This document shows positions 18,267 to 27,292 of a stretch of 64,000 nucleotides of DNA, piece after piece (position 1 is the stretch's first letter; each line of letters begins with the position of its first letter). The DNA is from Pseudomonas sp. FP2309 (lineage in GTDB: Bacteria; Pseudomonadota; Gammaproteobacteria; Pseudomonadales; Pseudomonadaceae): the NCBI RefSeq assembly GCF_030687575.1, contig NZ_CP117439.1, forward strand, positions 5,409,501-5,473,500. The letters are read 5' to 3'. The translations under genes were made by a program, and so were the position numbers. The notes beneath the pieces were generated by a model, which saw nothing but the letters and a program-made list of their open reading frames with translations, had not been told where the DNA came from and ran no database searches.

Positions 18267-20176
18267 CAGGACAGCGCCTCCAGCTCCGCTTGCAAGGTTT
18301 CGAGCACCTCGAGGGCTTCCATCCAGGTTTCCTCCAATTGTCCTTCGCGCACCTTGAGCTTGGCCTGTTCGGCCAACAGGTCACGCAACTCGTCCTTGCG
18401 CGCGGCCTCGTAGACGGCGCTGTCGCCCAGGCTGGCTTCGATCTTGGCCAGGCGCTCGTGCACCTTGCCCAACTCGGCTTCCAGTTTGTCGGCTTCACGC
18501 TTGTGCGGCGCCAATTGCTGACGCAACGCGGCGGCGGCCTGACGCTGAGCCTTCTTGTCGGTCTTGTCCGGGTTGACCGGGGTGTTACTGGCCGGCGCGT
18601 TGCGCAGACGGTAATCCGTCAGCCAGCGCGCGTAGTCGTCCAGGTCGCCATCGAACTCTTCGACTTTGCCATCGGCCACCAGCAGGAAGTTATCGGTGGT
18701 GCTCTTGAGCAAGTGGCGATCGTGAGACACCACCAATACTGCACCGCTGAACTCCTGCAGAGCCATGGTCAGCGCCAGGCGCATTTCCAGGTCCAGGTGG
18801 TTGGTCGGTTCGTCGAGCAGCAGCAGGTTCGGCCGGTCCCAGGCAATGAGTGCCAGAGCCAGACGGGCTTTTTCGCCACCGGAGAAGTTCAGCACCGGCT
18901 CATCAATGCGCGCGCCGCGGAAGTCGAAGCCGCCAAGGAAGTCGCGCAGGGTTTGTTCGCGTTCGGTCGGCGCCAGGCGCTGCAGGTGCAGCAACGGGCT
19001 GGCCTTGGCGTCCAGGGAGTCCAACTGATGTTGAGCGAAGTAGCCCACCACGGTGTTCTCGCCACGGGTCAAACGGCCGGCCAGCGGTTCGAGCTCGCCC
19101 GACAGGTTTTTGATCAGCGTGGATTTACCCGCGCCGTTCGGCCCCAGCAGGCCGATACGCGCGCCCGGCGTGAGCTGCAGCTTGACCTTCTCCAGGATAG
19201 TCTTGTCGCCGTAACCCAGGCGAGCATCGGACAGGTCCAGCAAGGGGCTGGAGATCTTCACCGACTCGCGGAACACAAAGTCGAATGGCGAATCGACGTG
19301 GGCCGCCGACAGCTCTTCCATGCGCTCCAATGCCTTGATCCGGCTCTGGGCCTGACGGGCCTTGGTGGCCTGGGCCTTGAACCGGGCGATGTAGCTTTCC
19401 ATATGCGCACGCTGCGCCTGTTGCTTCTCGAAGGCCTGTTGCTGCTGGGCCAGACGCTCTGCACGTGCGCGTTCGAACGCGGTGTAGCCGCCACGGTAAA
19501 GGGTGATTTTCTTCTGTTCGACGTGGGCGATGTTATCGACCACGGCGTCGAGGAAATCCCGGTCGTGGGAAATCAGCAACAAGGTGCCCTGGTAGCTCTT
19601 GAGGAAATCTTCCAGCCAAAGGATCGCATCGAGGTCCAGGTGGTTGGTCGGTTCGTCCAGCAGCAACAGGTCCGAGGGGCACATCAGTGCCTGGGCCAGG
19701 TTCAGGCGCATGCGCCAGCCGCCGGAGAAGTCAGCGACCGGGCGATCCATCTGCTCATTGGTAAAACCAAGGCCGGCCAGCATCTTGCGGGCGCGGGCGT
19801 CGGCGGTATAACCGTCGGCGCTGTCCAGCTCTGAGTGCAGGCGGGCCTGGGCGGCGCCGTCCTGGGCTTTCTCGGCCTCGGCCAGGTCATGTTGCACCTG
19901 ACGCAGGCGCAAGTCGCCATCGAGCACGTAGTCGATCGCGATGCGGTCCAGGGTGTCGATCTCCTGGCGCATGTGGGCGATGCGCCAGTCGGCCGGCAGC
20001 AGGCAGTCCCCGGAATCCGGGGTCAGCTCACCCAGCAACAGGGCAAACAACGTGGATTTGCCGGCGCCGTTGGCACCGATCAGGCCGGCTTTGTGACCGG
20101 CGTGCAGGGTCAGCTCGGCGTCTTCAAGAAGACGTTGCGGGCCACGCTGTAATGTTAGGCTTTGAAGTCGGATCAT
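18266..20176 (-). CDS. ABC-F family ATPase (YheS type)
   Basis: ABC-F proteins are soluble twin-ATPases that bind ribosomes and help stalled or difficult translation. The protein is 636 residues. Cassette 1 has Walker A GANGAGKST (34-42), signature FSGGW (about 150) and LLLLDEPTNHLDLDA. A charged linker of about 80 residues follows. Cassette 2 repeats GPNGAGKST, FSGGEKARLALAL and LLLLDEPTNHLDLEM. The C-terminal coiled coil (about 535-636) is rich in Lys and Glu. There is no transmembrane segment, so it is not a transporter. By architecture it resembles YheS. Downstream mscS overlaps its stop codon. Confidence 0.92.
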   Translation of the reverse strand: MIRLQSLTLQRGPQRLLEDAELTLHAGHKAGLIGANGAGKSTLFALLLGELTPDSGDCLLPADWRIAHMRQEIDTLDRIAIDYVLDGDLRLRQVQHDLAEAEKAQDGAAQARLHSELDSADGYTADARARKMLAGLGFTNEQMDRPVADFSGGWRMRLNLAQALMCPSDLLLLDEPTNHLDLDAILWLEDFLKSYQGTLLLISHDRDFLDAVVDNIAHVEQKKITLYRGGYTAFERARAERLAQQQQAFEKQQAQRAHMESYIARFKAQATKARQAQSRIKALERMEELSAAHVDSPFDFVFRESVKISSPLLDLSDARLGYGDKTILEKVKLQLTPGARIGLLGPNGAGKSTLIKNLSGELEPLAGRLTRGENTVVGYFAQHQLDSLDAKASPLLHLQRLAPTEREQTLRDFLGGFDFRGARIDEPVLNFSGGEKARLALALIAWDRPNLLLLDEPTNHLDLEMRLALTMALQEFSGAVLVVSHDRHLLKSTTDNFLLVADGKVEEFDGDLDDYARWLTDYRLRNAPASNTPVNPDKTDKKAQRQAAAALRQQLAPHKREADKLEAELGKVHERLAKIEASLGDSAVYEAARKDELRDLLAEQAKLKVREGQLEETWMEALEVLETLQAELEALS

Positions 20177-20226
20177 AATGGCGGCGGAGTCTACCAGCTT
20201 CGTTGGCCGCTGGCTTGGGTGTGAAT

Positions 20227-20694
20227 ATGTGCGCTGACCTGTGGAGCTTTGCCATCTCGACTTACGCCCGCCCGGGCGTCGAAACCGCTTGCCTGCGCTT
20301 GCAGGAACAAGGCGCGGATGTGTGCCTGCTGCTGTGCGGGGCCTGGCTTGACCAGCGAGGGGTGGCGCTGACAGCCGAACGCATGCAGGCGCTCAAACAG
20401 ATCGCCAGGCCTTGGCAGGCGCAGGTCATCGAGCCATTGCGGCAGGTGCGTGTGCAATGGCAAGTCATCGCGCAACAGGATGAGCCGTTAGCGGCGCTAC
20501 GTGAAAGGATCAAAGCTCTGGAGCTGGATGCGGAACGACAATTGCTGATGCGCCTTGAGGCGCTGGCAAAGGCTTGGCCATCGAGCGAGGGCGCCGCTCA
20601 ACAGGGGTGGTTGGAAGGACTGGCGACTGAGGATGCCGCCAACCTTGACCGCGACGCGCTGCAGCAGCTGCGCGTCGTGGTCACCAGCACTTAG
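20227..20694 (+). CDS. TIGR02444 family conserved protein
   Basis: This is a conserved gammaproteobacterial protein of 155 residues with no known function. The start is the ATG at 20227, because recognisable family sequence begins with LWSFAISTYARPGVE and a TTG at 20203 would add an unrelated leader. The sequence CLRLQEQGADVCLLLCGAWLD follows, then a Leu/Glu-rich helical body and an acidic tail. It lies in the short divergent gap from the ABC-F gene, and its stop codon overlaps the algP stop on the other strand (20691-20694). Confidence 0.72.
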   Translation: MCADLWSFAISTYARPGVETACLRLQEQGADVCLLLCGAWLDQRGVALTAERMQALKQIARPWQAQVIEPLRQVRVQWQVIAQQDEPLAALRERIKALELDAERQLLMRLEALAKAWPSSEGAAQQGWLEGLATEDAANLDRDALQQLRVVVTST

Positions 20695-21779
20695 GAAGCG
20701 CTGGTTGGGGTGGTGCTTGGCGCGACCGGTGCAGGCGTGCTGCTGGCCGATGCAGTTGGAGCGGTGGCCGCAGGGGTAGCCGGAGTCGCTGGTTTGGCTG
20801 GCGCTGGTTTTGCAGCAGCGGGTTTGGCTGCTGGCTTGGCAGCTGGTTTCGCAGCAGCGGGTTTGGCTGCTGGCTTGGCGGCTGGTTTCGCAGCAGCGGG
20901 TTTGGCTGCTGGCTTGGCGGCTGGTTTCGCAGCAGCCGTTTTAGCAACTGGCTTGACGGCTGGTTTCGCAGCAGCCGTTTTAGCGGCTGGTTTGGCAGCC
21001 GGTTTCGCAGCAGCAGTTTTAGCAACTGGCTTGGCAGCGGGTTTCGCGGCAGCCGTTTTAGCAGCTGGCTTGGCGGCTGGTTTCGCGGCAGCGGTTTTAG
21101 CCGCTGGCTTGGCGGCTGGTTTCGCAGCAGCGGGTTTGGCTGCTGGCTTGGCGGCTGGTTTCGCGGCAGCGGTTTTAGCCGCTGGCTTGGCGGCTGGTTT
21201 CGCAGCAGCCGTTTTAGCAACTGGCTTGGCGGCTGGTTTCGCGGCAGCGATTTTAGTCGCTGGCTTGGCGGCTGGTTTCACGGCAGCCGTTTTAGCACGT
21301 GGCTTGCCGGCTGGTTTCGCAACGGCAGCTTTGGTAGCCGGCTTTTTCGCAGCGCTCGCCGCGGCAGCTTTTGCAGGTGCACGCGCACCCAGCACCTTGG
21401 CTACAGCTTCTTTCACACGACCAACGCCCTGCGCCAGTTTCAGGCTTTCCTGGGCATCTTTTTTGAGTTGGGAAATGTAGTTGCGTGTTTCAGCCTGGCG
21501 ATCCTTGAGAGCGTCCAGCAACTCTTCAAGTTCTTTGACGGCGTCTTTGGCTTTGGCTTGCGCCTTGGCCTTGCCGGCGGTGGCGGCGTCTTGCAATTTG
21601 GTGCGGGATTTGTGCAGCTTTTCTTGCGCTTTACCGCGCTGTTTTTCAAGTTTGGCGAGCAGTTTTTCTGCGTCGGCCAAGGCTTGGGAACAAGCGCTTT
21701 CCAGGTGTTCGAGCAGGCTGCCCGAGAGTTGTTGGAGTAAGTGCAACGGGGTATTAACAGGCTTCTGTTTGGCCGACAT
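20691..21779 (-). CDS. algP: AlgP, histone H1-like repeat protein
   Basis: AlgP (AlgR3) is a histone H1-like DNA-binding protein first found as a factor for alginate (algD) expression in P. aeruginosa. The protein is 362 residues. Residues 1-130 form a charged helical or coiled-coil N domain (DAVKELEELLDALKDRQAET around 79-98). Residues 150 to about 331 are Lys/Ala/Pro repeats of 13 residues, consensus KTAAAKPAAKPAA, in at least 13 tandem copies. The end is Ala/Pro/Thr-rich. The ribosome site AGGAGG is 6-7 bases before the ATG. The neighbours (algQ, hem genes, algR) are those of the classic alginate regulatory region. The repeat number is likely variable between strains. Confidence 0.93.
   Translation of the reverse strand: MSAKQKPVNTPLHLLQQLSGSLLEHLESACSQALADAEKLLAKLEKQRGKAQEKLHKSRTKLQDAATAGKAKAQAKAKDAVKELEELLDALKDRQAETRNYISQLKKDAQESLKLAQGVGRVKEAVAKVLGARAPAKAAAASAAKKPATKAAVAKPAGKPRAKTAAVKPAAKPATKIAAAKPAAKPVAKTAAAKPAAKPAAKTAAAKPAAKPAAKPAAAKPAAKPAAKTAAAKPAAKPAAKTAAAKPAAKPVAKTAAAKPAAKPAAKTAAAKPAVKPVAKTAAAKPAAKPAAKPAAAKPAAKPAAKPAAAKPAAKPAAKPAAAKPAPAKPATPATPAATAPTASASSTPAPVAPSTTPTSAS
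20787..21332 (-). repeat. 39-bp tandem repeats inside algP
   Basis: About 14 in-frame 39-base units encode 13-residue K-[TP]-A-A-A-K-P-A-A-K-P-A-A modules, with occasional Val, Ile or Thr substitutions. Units 3-12 are the most alike. The repeated DNA is highly GC-rich and could change copy number by slippage or recombination without breaking frame. Confidence 0.88.
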
Positions 21780-21971
21780 GGTTTACCTCCTGGCTGACGT
21801 GGGTGCGGCTCATACTAGCCCTCTGCTCTTACCGCCGCTAGGGCATGTTGACAGTATCGTTTGGCTTGCGTTGCAGCGTACGAGCATTCTTATTCAGATA
21901 ACCAAAATGCGCGGCACTTTTTACCCATTCACACTGGCATAATCCGTCGCACTTTCGGCGGGAGAATACCC

Positions 21972-22649
21972 ATGTCGCGTTACCTTTTACTTGTGCTCGG
22001 CTTGGCGATCTCCGTTGCCAATGCGAGCGAACAATCGCCTGCGAAGACGACCGAACAGGACCAGCACGACCTCGCGTACAGCCTCGGCGCAAGCCTCGGT
22101 GAACGTCTGCGTGAGGAAGTCCCTGACCTGCAGATCCAGGCATTGATCGAAGGCCTCAAGCAAGCCTATCAAGGTAAACCGCTGGCGTTGGATAACGCAC
22201 GCATCAAGCAGATTCTTGCCCAGCACGAAGCGCAAAATGAAGCCGACGCGCAGGCGCCTCAGAGCGAAAGAGCACTGGCGACCGAACAGCAATTTTTGAC
22301 CCAGGAAAAGTCGGCGAAGGGCGTACGCGAATTGGCGGATGGCATCTTGCTCACCGAGCTTGCGCCAGGTAGTGGCGATAAGCCGGGGCCGAATGATCAG
22401 GTTCAAGTGAAGTACGTAGGTCGCCTGCCTGATGGCACGGTGTTCGACCAGAGCACACAGCCCCAATGGTTTCGCCTGGACAGTGTCATCAGCGGTTGGA
22501 GCAGCGCGCTGCAGCAAATGCCGGTGGGTGCGAAATGGCGCCTGGTGATTCCGTCGGCACAGGCTTATGGTGCCGACGGTGCCGGCGAGCTGATTGCGCC
22601 TTATACGCCTTTGGTATTCGAGATCGAATTGCTCGGTACTCGTCATTGA
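21972..22649 (+). CDS. FKBP-type peptidyl-prolyl cis-trans isomerase
   Basis: This secreted 225-residue prolyl isomerase has an FkpA/Mip-like domain order: signal peptide (1-18, cut after Ala-Asn-Ala), a helical dimerisation domain (about 30-110, starting with DLAYSLGASLGERLREE) and a C-terminal FKBP domain (about 130-225). The FKBP part has VQVKYVGRLPDGTVFDQS and the closing PLVFEIELLG strand. The start is the ATG at 21972 behind GGAGAATACCC; the frame extends upstream but lacks a signal peptide there. It lies between algP and algQ, as I recall for P. aeruginosa, facing algQ across a shared terminator. Confidence 0.9.
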   Translation: MSRYLLLVLGLAISVANASEQSPAKTTEQDQHDLAYSLGASLGERLREEVPDLQIQALIEGLKQAYQGKPLALDNARIKQILAQHEAQNEADAQAPQSERALATEQQFLTQEKSAKGVRELADGILLTELAPGSGDKPGPNDQVQVKYVGRLPDGTVFDQSTQPQWFRLDSVISGWSSALQQMPVGAKWRLVIPSAQAYGADGAGELIAPYTPLVFEIELLGTRH

Positions 22650-22656
22650 CCCAATA

Positions 22657-22685
22657 AAAAACGGTGCCTTGTGCGCACCGTTTTT
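22657..22685. terminator. Bidirectional intrinsic terminator, FKBP gene / algQ
   Basis: AAAAACGGTGC (22657-22667) and GCACCGTTTTT (22675-22685) form an 11-base stem with A- and T-tracts on both sides. It lies between two convergent stop codons and can end transcripts from either direction. Confidence 0.88.
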
Positions 22686-22702
22686 GAGTTCATCGCCAAG
22701 GT

Positions 22703-23161
22703 TCAAGCCTGAGTGGCAGGCTCTTCCTTGTGGGCGTTATGCAGGACTTCGATCAGGCAGTCTTCCAGCTCGAAACGCTCATGAAGCAGACCACCTAGCT
22801 CCTTGAATTTCTCAGCAACACACTTACCTTGATCACACAGGTCGTTGAAGGCCAGCAGCTTCTCAGTGATGACATCAATGCGCGCGTAAATCGTATCGGC
22901 CAGGTCCAGACCACGCTGATCGTCGAAAGCTTCTGCCTCTTTCGTCAACTGCTCGTACACACCGAAATGCCCGGCTGACACGTAGTCCACCAAAACACCA
23001 CAGAAATCCTGCAGCGGTTCGCGATTCTCGGCCAATGCTTCGGGCTTTGCGCCGAGAGCATCAAAAGCCCGAACCAGTTCATGACGTGCCTTCAACCAGC
23101 TATCGATCAGCTTGTGCACCCCACCCCAGCGTTCCTGAGCATTCTGACAACTTTCCAGCAT
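22703..23161 (-). CDS. algQ: AlgQ/Rsd, anti-sigma-70 regulator
   Basis: AlgQ (AlgR2) is the Pseudomonas Rsd homologue. It binds region 4 of sigma-70 and favours alternative sigma factors; in P. aeruginosa it affects alginate and siderophore genes. The protein is 152 residues and all-helical: [22 protein letters not shown] (residues about 5-26, quoted in part) and [23 protein letters not shown] (about 51-73) are strongly family-like, and [20 protein letters not shown] lies near the end. It is a single gene between the FKBP gene and dsbB, with its own leader at 23162-23272. Confidence 0.93.
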   Translation of the reverse strand: MLESCQNAQERWGGVHKLIDSWLKARHELVRAFDALGAKPEALAENREPLQDFCGVLVDYVSAGHFGVYEQLTKEAEAFDDQRGLDLADTIYARIDVITEKLLAFNDLCDQGKCVAEKFKELGGLLHERFELEDCLIEVLHNAHKEEPATQA

Positions 23162-23272
23162 GATGATCTCTCTTCCCTAATAGGGGCGCTGCCGCCTGAT
23201 GCCCGCACAACACTTCAAAGATGAAACAACTGCGGGACGAGGCCGACTCTGACAAACGGTTTCGATAACACG

Positions 23273-23294
23273 TGCGGGCCAGATTATGCCCGCA
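23273..23294. terminator. Stem-loop downstream of dsbB
   Basis: TGCGGGC (23273-23279) pairs with GCCCGCA (23288-23294). It is 78 bases after the dsbB stop and upstream of algQ. No U-tract follows, so termination strength is doubtful. Confidence 0.4.
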
Positions 23295-23371
23295 TGACTA
23301 TGGCTTCAAGGTACGCAGGAGAGAAAGTTCATACAAGTGTTTAATCCCATCCTACGAACTACGAACTCGAT

Positions 23372-23893
23372 TCAATGCCGGGCCGGGCTTAAGCGCCGAC
23401 TGGAAAACAACCGTGAAAACTGCATGACACCCAGGATCAGCATGCCGATAAAGAACAGCAGGCTCCACTCCGGCAGGCTCAGGTCAAACAGTGTCCAGCT
23501 GATTTCCACACAGTCCACCGTGCCCTTGACCGTCAGTTGCAACGCCTGCCAGAGAGATAAATTTTCGAGCATGTGGCTCAGGCTGGGCCAGCAGTCCGCA
23601 GCCTGCTCCGGTGCGGCATTTTGCAGCAGCACTTGGCGCACCGCGGTAATGGCGCCCAGTAACGCGCACGCCATGCTCGCCAGGCCATACAGGTAGATGG
23701 CAAAGCGTTTAGGGTTGTGAAGGGCAGCGACCAGATTGATCAGCGTGAATGCGGCGAGGAACGCCCGCTGCATTTGACAAAGGAAACACGGGCGTAACGA
23801 CGCACCGAACTCAAGGTAAAAGGACGCGCCCAACGTCAGCGCACCCGCCATGAATGCAAGGAAAAACAAGGAGCGTGAAGGGGCCAAAGACAT
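23372..23893 (-). CDS. dsbB: Disulfide bond formation protein B
   Basis: DsbB is the inner-membrane quinone reductase that reoxidises DsbA. The protein is 173 residues with four hydrophobic helices. The first redox pair is CFLC (Cys36, Cys39) in RPCFLCQMQRAF. The second periplasmic pair is Cys101 (ADCWPS) and Cys128 (VDCVE). Pseudomonas carries two paralogues (DsbB and DsbH); position between algQ and hemY matches the one I recall as DsbH in P. aeruginosa, so the paralogue name is uncertain. It is transcribed alone in the direction of algQ. Confidence 0.9.
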   Translation of the reverse strand: MSLAPSRSLFFLAFMAGALTLGASFYLEFGASLRPCFLCQMQRAFLAAFTLINLVAALHNPKRFAIYLYGLASMACALLGAITAVRQVLLQNAAPEQAADCWPSLSHMLENLSLWQALQLTVKGTVDCVEISWTLFDLSLPEWSLLFFIGMLILGVMQFSRLFSSRRLSPARH

Positions 23894-24079
23894 GCTTTAT
23901 CCGCACCGCAGGAGATGGGTCGTTACGGTAGAGGAAACGCCTGACCCGTTTCAATACGTGATGGAGCAGGCAATTCCGTGAAAGCGTAGGGAAATCCCGC
24001 CACTAGATAGAAGATTCCTGGAAACAGAGCGTAGGAATTTGCCGCGACATGCCTCAAACGCCCTATCCACGGTGCATTC

Positions 24080-24115
24080 GAGGGCCGGCTCTCAGATGAA
24101 TCTGAGCCAACCCTC
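24080..24115 (-). terminator. Bulged stem-loop after hemY
   Basis: GAGGG (24080-24084) pairs with CCCTC (24111-24115), and inside this GGCTC-TCAGAT pairs with ATCTGA-GCC with a two-base bulge. It begins 15 bases after the hemY stop on the minus strand. No strong U-run follows. Confidence 0.5.
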
Positions 24116-24129
24116 GACCCTTTCCTACA

Positions 24130-25371
24130 TCAAACGCGGGCAGGAACTGGCAGCGGAGATGCCAGCAAGCGGTTATCCAATAGCCCCAGGCCTTCCTGGA
24201 ACAACTGATTGCTGCGCTCGGTATCACCCAACTGCGCAAGCAACCGCGCCAGCTCGGCACAGGCCTCTGGATTGCGCTGAACCTGAAGGCTGCTTTCCAA
24301 ATAGTCCCGCGCTTTACCCCACAGGCTGTTTTGCAGACACAAACGGCCCAACGTCAGTAACAGACTGGCATCGCCGGGATGGTCCTTGAGCCAACCTTCG
24401 GCAAATTTCAACTGCCGCGCCGGATCACCGCCACGCAAGAGACCGTAAAGCCGGATCAGATGACTGTCATAACCGCGCTTGAGCGCGCCGCGCAGCACCT
24501 CCTCCGCCTTCGCATCGGCACACAGTTGGCGCAGCTGCTCGGCATAGGCCAGGACTAACTGCGGCTCCTGGCGCTGAGCGGATGTGAGTTGCTGCCAGGC
24601 GCGCTCCAGGGACTGCAAACCGGCTTCTCCCTGCTCTTCGCGCTGAGCCGCCAACGTCAGGTTTTCACCCCAGGCGCGCCGCTCAAGCTCCGCCAGTTCG
24701 CCGGCAGGCAGCACTTTATCTTTGCGCAACTCGGGCAGCAGGCGGATCACCGCAGACCAATCGCCCCGCTGCTGATGCAGGCGTTGCAACTGACGCAATA
24801 GTTGGGCGTTATGGGGATGACGCTCGTGCATTGCCTGCAGGGTGGTCAGCGCGCCGTCCGTGTCGCCACGGTCCAGTTGCAGCTGCGCATGGCTCAAAGC
24901 GACCGCCAGTTCGGCCTGGGGCTGACGCTCCAGGGCACGCTCCAGCAAACCGTCCGACTCTTCATAGCGCCCCTGCTCATTTGCCGCCCGGGCCGCGCCG
25001 AGGTAATACAGCAAGGGTTGGCGCTCAGCCTCTGCGGCGCGGTGCAGGTGACGTTCGGCACTGGCCCAGCGACCTTCGGCCAGGTCCATCTGGCCCTGTT
25101 CGATGGCGATCTGCACGCGGCGGCTGCGGTTGCGCCGCGACCACGGATTGATCACGCCACCGGACGTAGTGACCAGGCTTAGCAATACACGAATCAGGTA
25201 GATCGCCAGGCCGATGGCACACACCGCCACCAAGGTCGCCCACAGGCTCGATTCGTAATGCAGTACGTGAGGATAGGTAATCAGCACGTAGCCGGTGTGT
25301 TTCGAAATGCCGACTGCCAGCGCCAGGGCGATTGCAATGGTCAGGACCAGGATCACGTAGAAACGCTTCAT
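24130..25371 (-). CDS. hemY: HemY, haem-synthesis-linked TPR membrane protein
   Basis: This is proteobacterial HemY, an inner-membrane TPR protein associated with haem synthesis; it is not the protoporphyrinogen oxidase of the same name. The protein is 413 residues. Two hydrophobic helices (about 3-22 and 42-65) anchor it. Then come TPR units: DLAEGRWASAERHLHRAAEAE (about 97-117, quoted in part), ANEQGRYEESDGLLERAL, and more to about residue 400. The last gene of the hemC-hemD-hemX-hemY operon, it starts 5 bases after the hemX stop. Its molecular task is unproven; a scaffold or regulator is the family-level view. Confidence 0.9.
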   Translation of the reverse strand: MKRFYVILVLTIAIALALAVGISKHTGYVLITYPHVLHYESSLWATLVAVCAIGLAIYLIRVLLSLVTTSGGVINPWSRRNRSRRVQIAIEQGQMDLAEGRWASAERHLHRAAEAERQPLLYYLGAARAANEQGRYEESDGLLERALERQPQAELAVALSHAQLQLDRGDTDGALTTLQAMHERHPHNAQLLRQLQRLHQQRGDWSAVIRLLPELRKDKVLPAGELAELERRAWGENLTLAAQREEQGEAGLQSLERAWQQLTSAQRQEPQLVLAYAEQLRQLCADAKAEEVLRGALKRGYDSHLIRLYGLLRGGDPARQLKFAEGWLKDHPGDASLLLTLGRLCLQNSLWGKARDYLESSLQVQRNPEACAELARLLAQLGDTERSNQLFQEGLGLLDNRLLASPLPVPARV

Positions 25372-25376
25372 CGGCT

Positions 25377-26501
25377 CTACTCCTGCTTCGCCGACGTAGC
25401 GGCAGGCTTGGCCGCCGCCTTGGCTTCGTCGGCAGACAAATGGCGACGTTCAAGATAGGCCTGCACCGCCGCCAGGCTCGCGGCCAAGTCCGGCGTGACG
25501 ACCGAGACAGCCTTGGGCTCAAGTTCGGCGACGCGCGCCAGCATCGCCTTGCTCTGTGGGTTGTCCTGGTTGAAGTTGTCCTGCAACACGCTGCGCGCCT
25601 CGCCCAGGGAGCGGCTGTACACCGCCGACTCACCATTGAGCGCCGCCCATTGCGCCTGCTCCAGGGCCAGGCTCAGGGCCAGGCGCACCTGGTTCAAACC
25701 TTGGCCTGCCAGCAATGGGCGGATATTGTCATCCGGGTTGAAGTCGATGCGAAAGTAACGCGAAATCTGTTGCCACCACTGGCTCCAGCGATTGTCCGTG
25801 TCGGCACTCGAGAGCTCCTGAGAGGCAGGTTCAGTCATCTGATATTCAGGGGCAATGGCCGCCAACTGCACCACTTGGTCACGCAGGGCCGCCAATTGCA
25901 GATACAGCCCGGTGCGGTCCGGCTGCTCGGTGCTGCGCAGCGCGGCCAGGCTCTTGGCCAATTGCTCACGGGCAGCATAGGAGCCTGGGTCGCTCTGCTC
26001 GCGCAGAATCTCATCGGCGCCCTGGACCAACGCCTGGGCGCTGTTGATATCTTGCAAGGCGGACAAGCGCAAGCTCGCCAGACGGATAAGGTGCTCGGCC
26101 TCGGCCAGACGCCAATCCTGCCGACTGGCACCCAGCACGGTTTCCAAACGTTGGCTCAAGCGCTGCTGATCGCCCTGCAATTGGGCCACCAGGCGACGGC
26201 GTTCTTCCAGCTCGTCCGCAGCCGGCAACTGGGCCAGGCGCGCGGCCAGCTGCTGCTGACTTTGCTTGAGGGACTGGGCTTGATCGTCCAGCGTCTGCAC
26301 CTGTCCCAGCTGTTGCTGGCTGCTGGCCTGCAAGGCGCGGACCTGCCAGACCCCCCAACCGCCGACGGCAACGCCGGCAGCACCTAGTAACAGGGCGACA
26401 ATTGCGAGGCCGTTGCCACGGCGCGGCGCGGGGACCGTTGACTCAACCGGCGCATCAAGTGCGGGTTGGGCTTCATCTTTAGGCAAGGCTGTTTCGCTCA
26501 C
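25377..26501 (-). CDS. hemX: HemX, membrane protein of the hem operon
   Basis: This 374-residue protein is often annotated as uroporphyrinogen-III C-methyltransferase, but it has no methyltransferase (CobA/CysG) motif. It starts with an acidic cytoplasmic stretch, then one transmembrane helix (about 28-52, LAIVALLLGAAGVAVGGWGV), then a long periplasmic coiled coil rich in Gln and Leu (about 55-125) and a helical domain. The start is a GTG at 26501 behind AAGGACG. The tail is Ala/Lys-rich (AKAAAKPAATSAK). It probably helps organise haem-biosynthetic enzymes at the membrane, which is inference from its operon position. Confidence 0.9.
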   Translation of the reverse strand: MSETALPKDEAQPALDAPVESTVPAPRRGNGLAIVALLLGAAGVAVGGWGVWQVRALQASSQQQLGQVQTLDDQAQSLKQSQQQLAARLAQLPAADELEERRRLVAQLQGDQQRLSQRLETVLGASRQDWRLAEAEHLIRLASLRLSALQDINSAQALVQGADEILREQSDPGSYAAREQLAKSLAALRSTEQPDRTGLYLQLAALRDQVVQLAAIAPEYQMTEPASQELSSADTDNRWSQWWQQISRYFRIDFNPDDNIRPLLAGQGLNQVRLALSLALEQAQWAALNGESAVYSRSLGEARSVLQDNFNQDNPQSKAMLARVAELEPKAVSVVTPDLAASLAAVQAYLERRHLSADEAKAAAKPAATSAKQE

Positions 26502-26542
26502 GTATCCGTCCTTTGCGTATCAGAGAGTGGGGGCAGCCCGCC

Positions 26543-27292
26543 TCAGAGGGCAGTACCACGCAACGCCACTAACAAAGCCGCGGCGCTCGCACCGCGACAA
26601 TCCACCACTTTTTCTGCGCCGGCCGCCCGCGCCATTTCGGCAACTCGCGGGCTGGGCACGAACAACGGCAGCTGTGCCACCCTCGGCCAATCAGTGCCTG
26701 CCAGGGTTTGCAGGTGCAAAAAACCCTGCCCACTGCTGACCACCAACCCGTTCAAGCGTTCCAACTGGATGCGCTGCACCAATACACCAGCGTCGTAGGT
26801 CGGGAGGAACCGGCGATACAACTCCAAGTAGTCGACACTAGCACCTCTCTCGCGCAAACGCTCCGCCAGCAGCTCGCGTCCACCCTCGCCCCGCAGGATC
26901 AGCACATGGGCGTCGGGGCATGCGATAGCCTCGCGCAACGCAGGCAGTTCAAGCAAGGCCTCGCTGTCGTCTCCGGTTTGCGGGTAATGAACGTGGATTG
27001 CGTGATCGGTCAGCACTTGAGCGGTTGCGGCGCCCACGCTGAACCACGGCAACGTTGGCCACCGCTGGGTCAACTGTTTCAGGGCCAGGCGCGCGGCCGG
27101 CTTGCTGACCACGATGACCGCGCAGTAGCGGCCAAGGTCTTGGAAGACCGCCTGCTGCTCAGGGGTGACGGGTAGAGGTTCGATATCCAGCAAGGGCAAG
27201 CTGCTGCTGAAGATTCCGGCATCGGACAGCGACGCCGCCAGGGCCATCGACTCCTCGGCAGGCCGCGTCAGCAGCACTCGCCAGTCGGTCAT
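26543..27292 (-). CDS. hemD: Uroporphyrinogen-III synthase
   Basis: HemD closes hydroxymethylbilane to uroporphyrinogen III with inversion of ring D. The protein is 249 residues, with the two-domain fold suggested by the N-terminal [19 protein letters not shown] (4-22) and the central [15 protein letters not shown]. Sequence is poorly conserved in this family, so the strongest support is location: its ATG overlaps the hemC stop (ATGA at 27289-27292), and hemX follows after 41 bases. [14 protein letters not shown] near 187 matches the late family motif. Confidence 0.93.
   Translation of the reverse strand: MTDWRVLLTRPAEESMALAASLSDAGIFSSSLPLLDIEPLPVTPEQQAVFQDLGRYCAVIVVSKPAARLALKQLTQRWPTLPWFSVGAATAQVLTDHAIHVHYPQTGDDSEALLELPALREAIACPDAHVLILRGEGGRELLAERLRERGASVDYLELYRRFLPTYDAGVLVQRIQLERLNGLVVSSGQGFLHLQTLAGTDWPRVAQLPLFVPSPRVAEMARAAGAEKVVDCRGASAAALLVALRGTAL

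Noticed and set aside
18098..19834. Plus-strand open frame of 578 codons across the ABC-F gene
   Set aside because: It is antisense to a protein with two complete ATPase cassettes and has no motif of its own.
20787..21332. CRISPR-like array
   Set aside because: The repeats are contiguous 39-base coding units without spacers.
20710..21480. Plus-strand Gly/Leu/Ala repeat protein opposite algP
   Set aside because: GLAAGFAAA repeats are the reverse complement of the KPAA repeats. The minus-strand frame has a strong Shine-Dalgarno and a known family.
25377..26501. hemX as a uroporphyrinogen-III methyltransferase
   Set aside because: No SAM-methyltransferase motif is present. The protein is a membrane-anchored coiled coil, so the common annotation is misleading.
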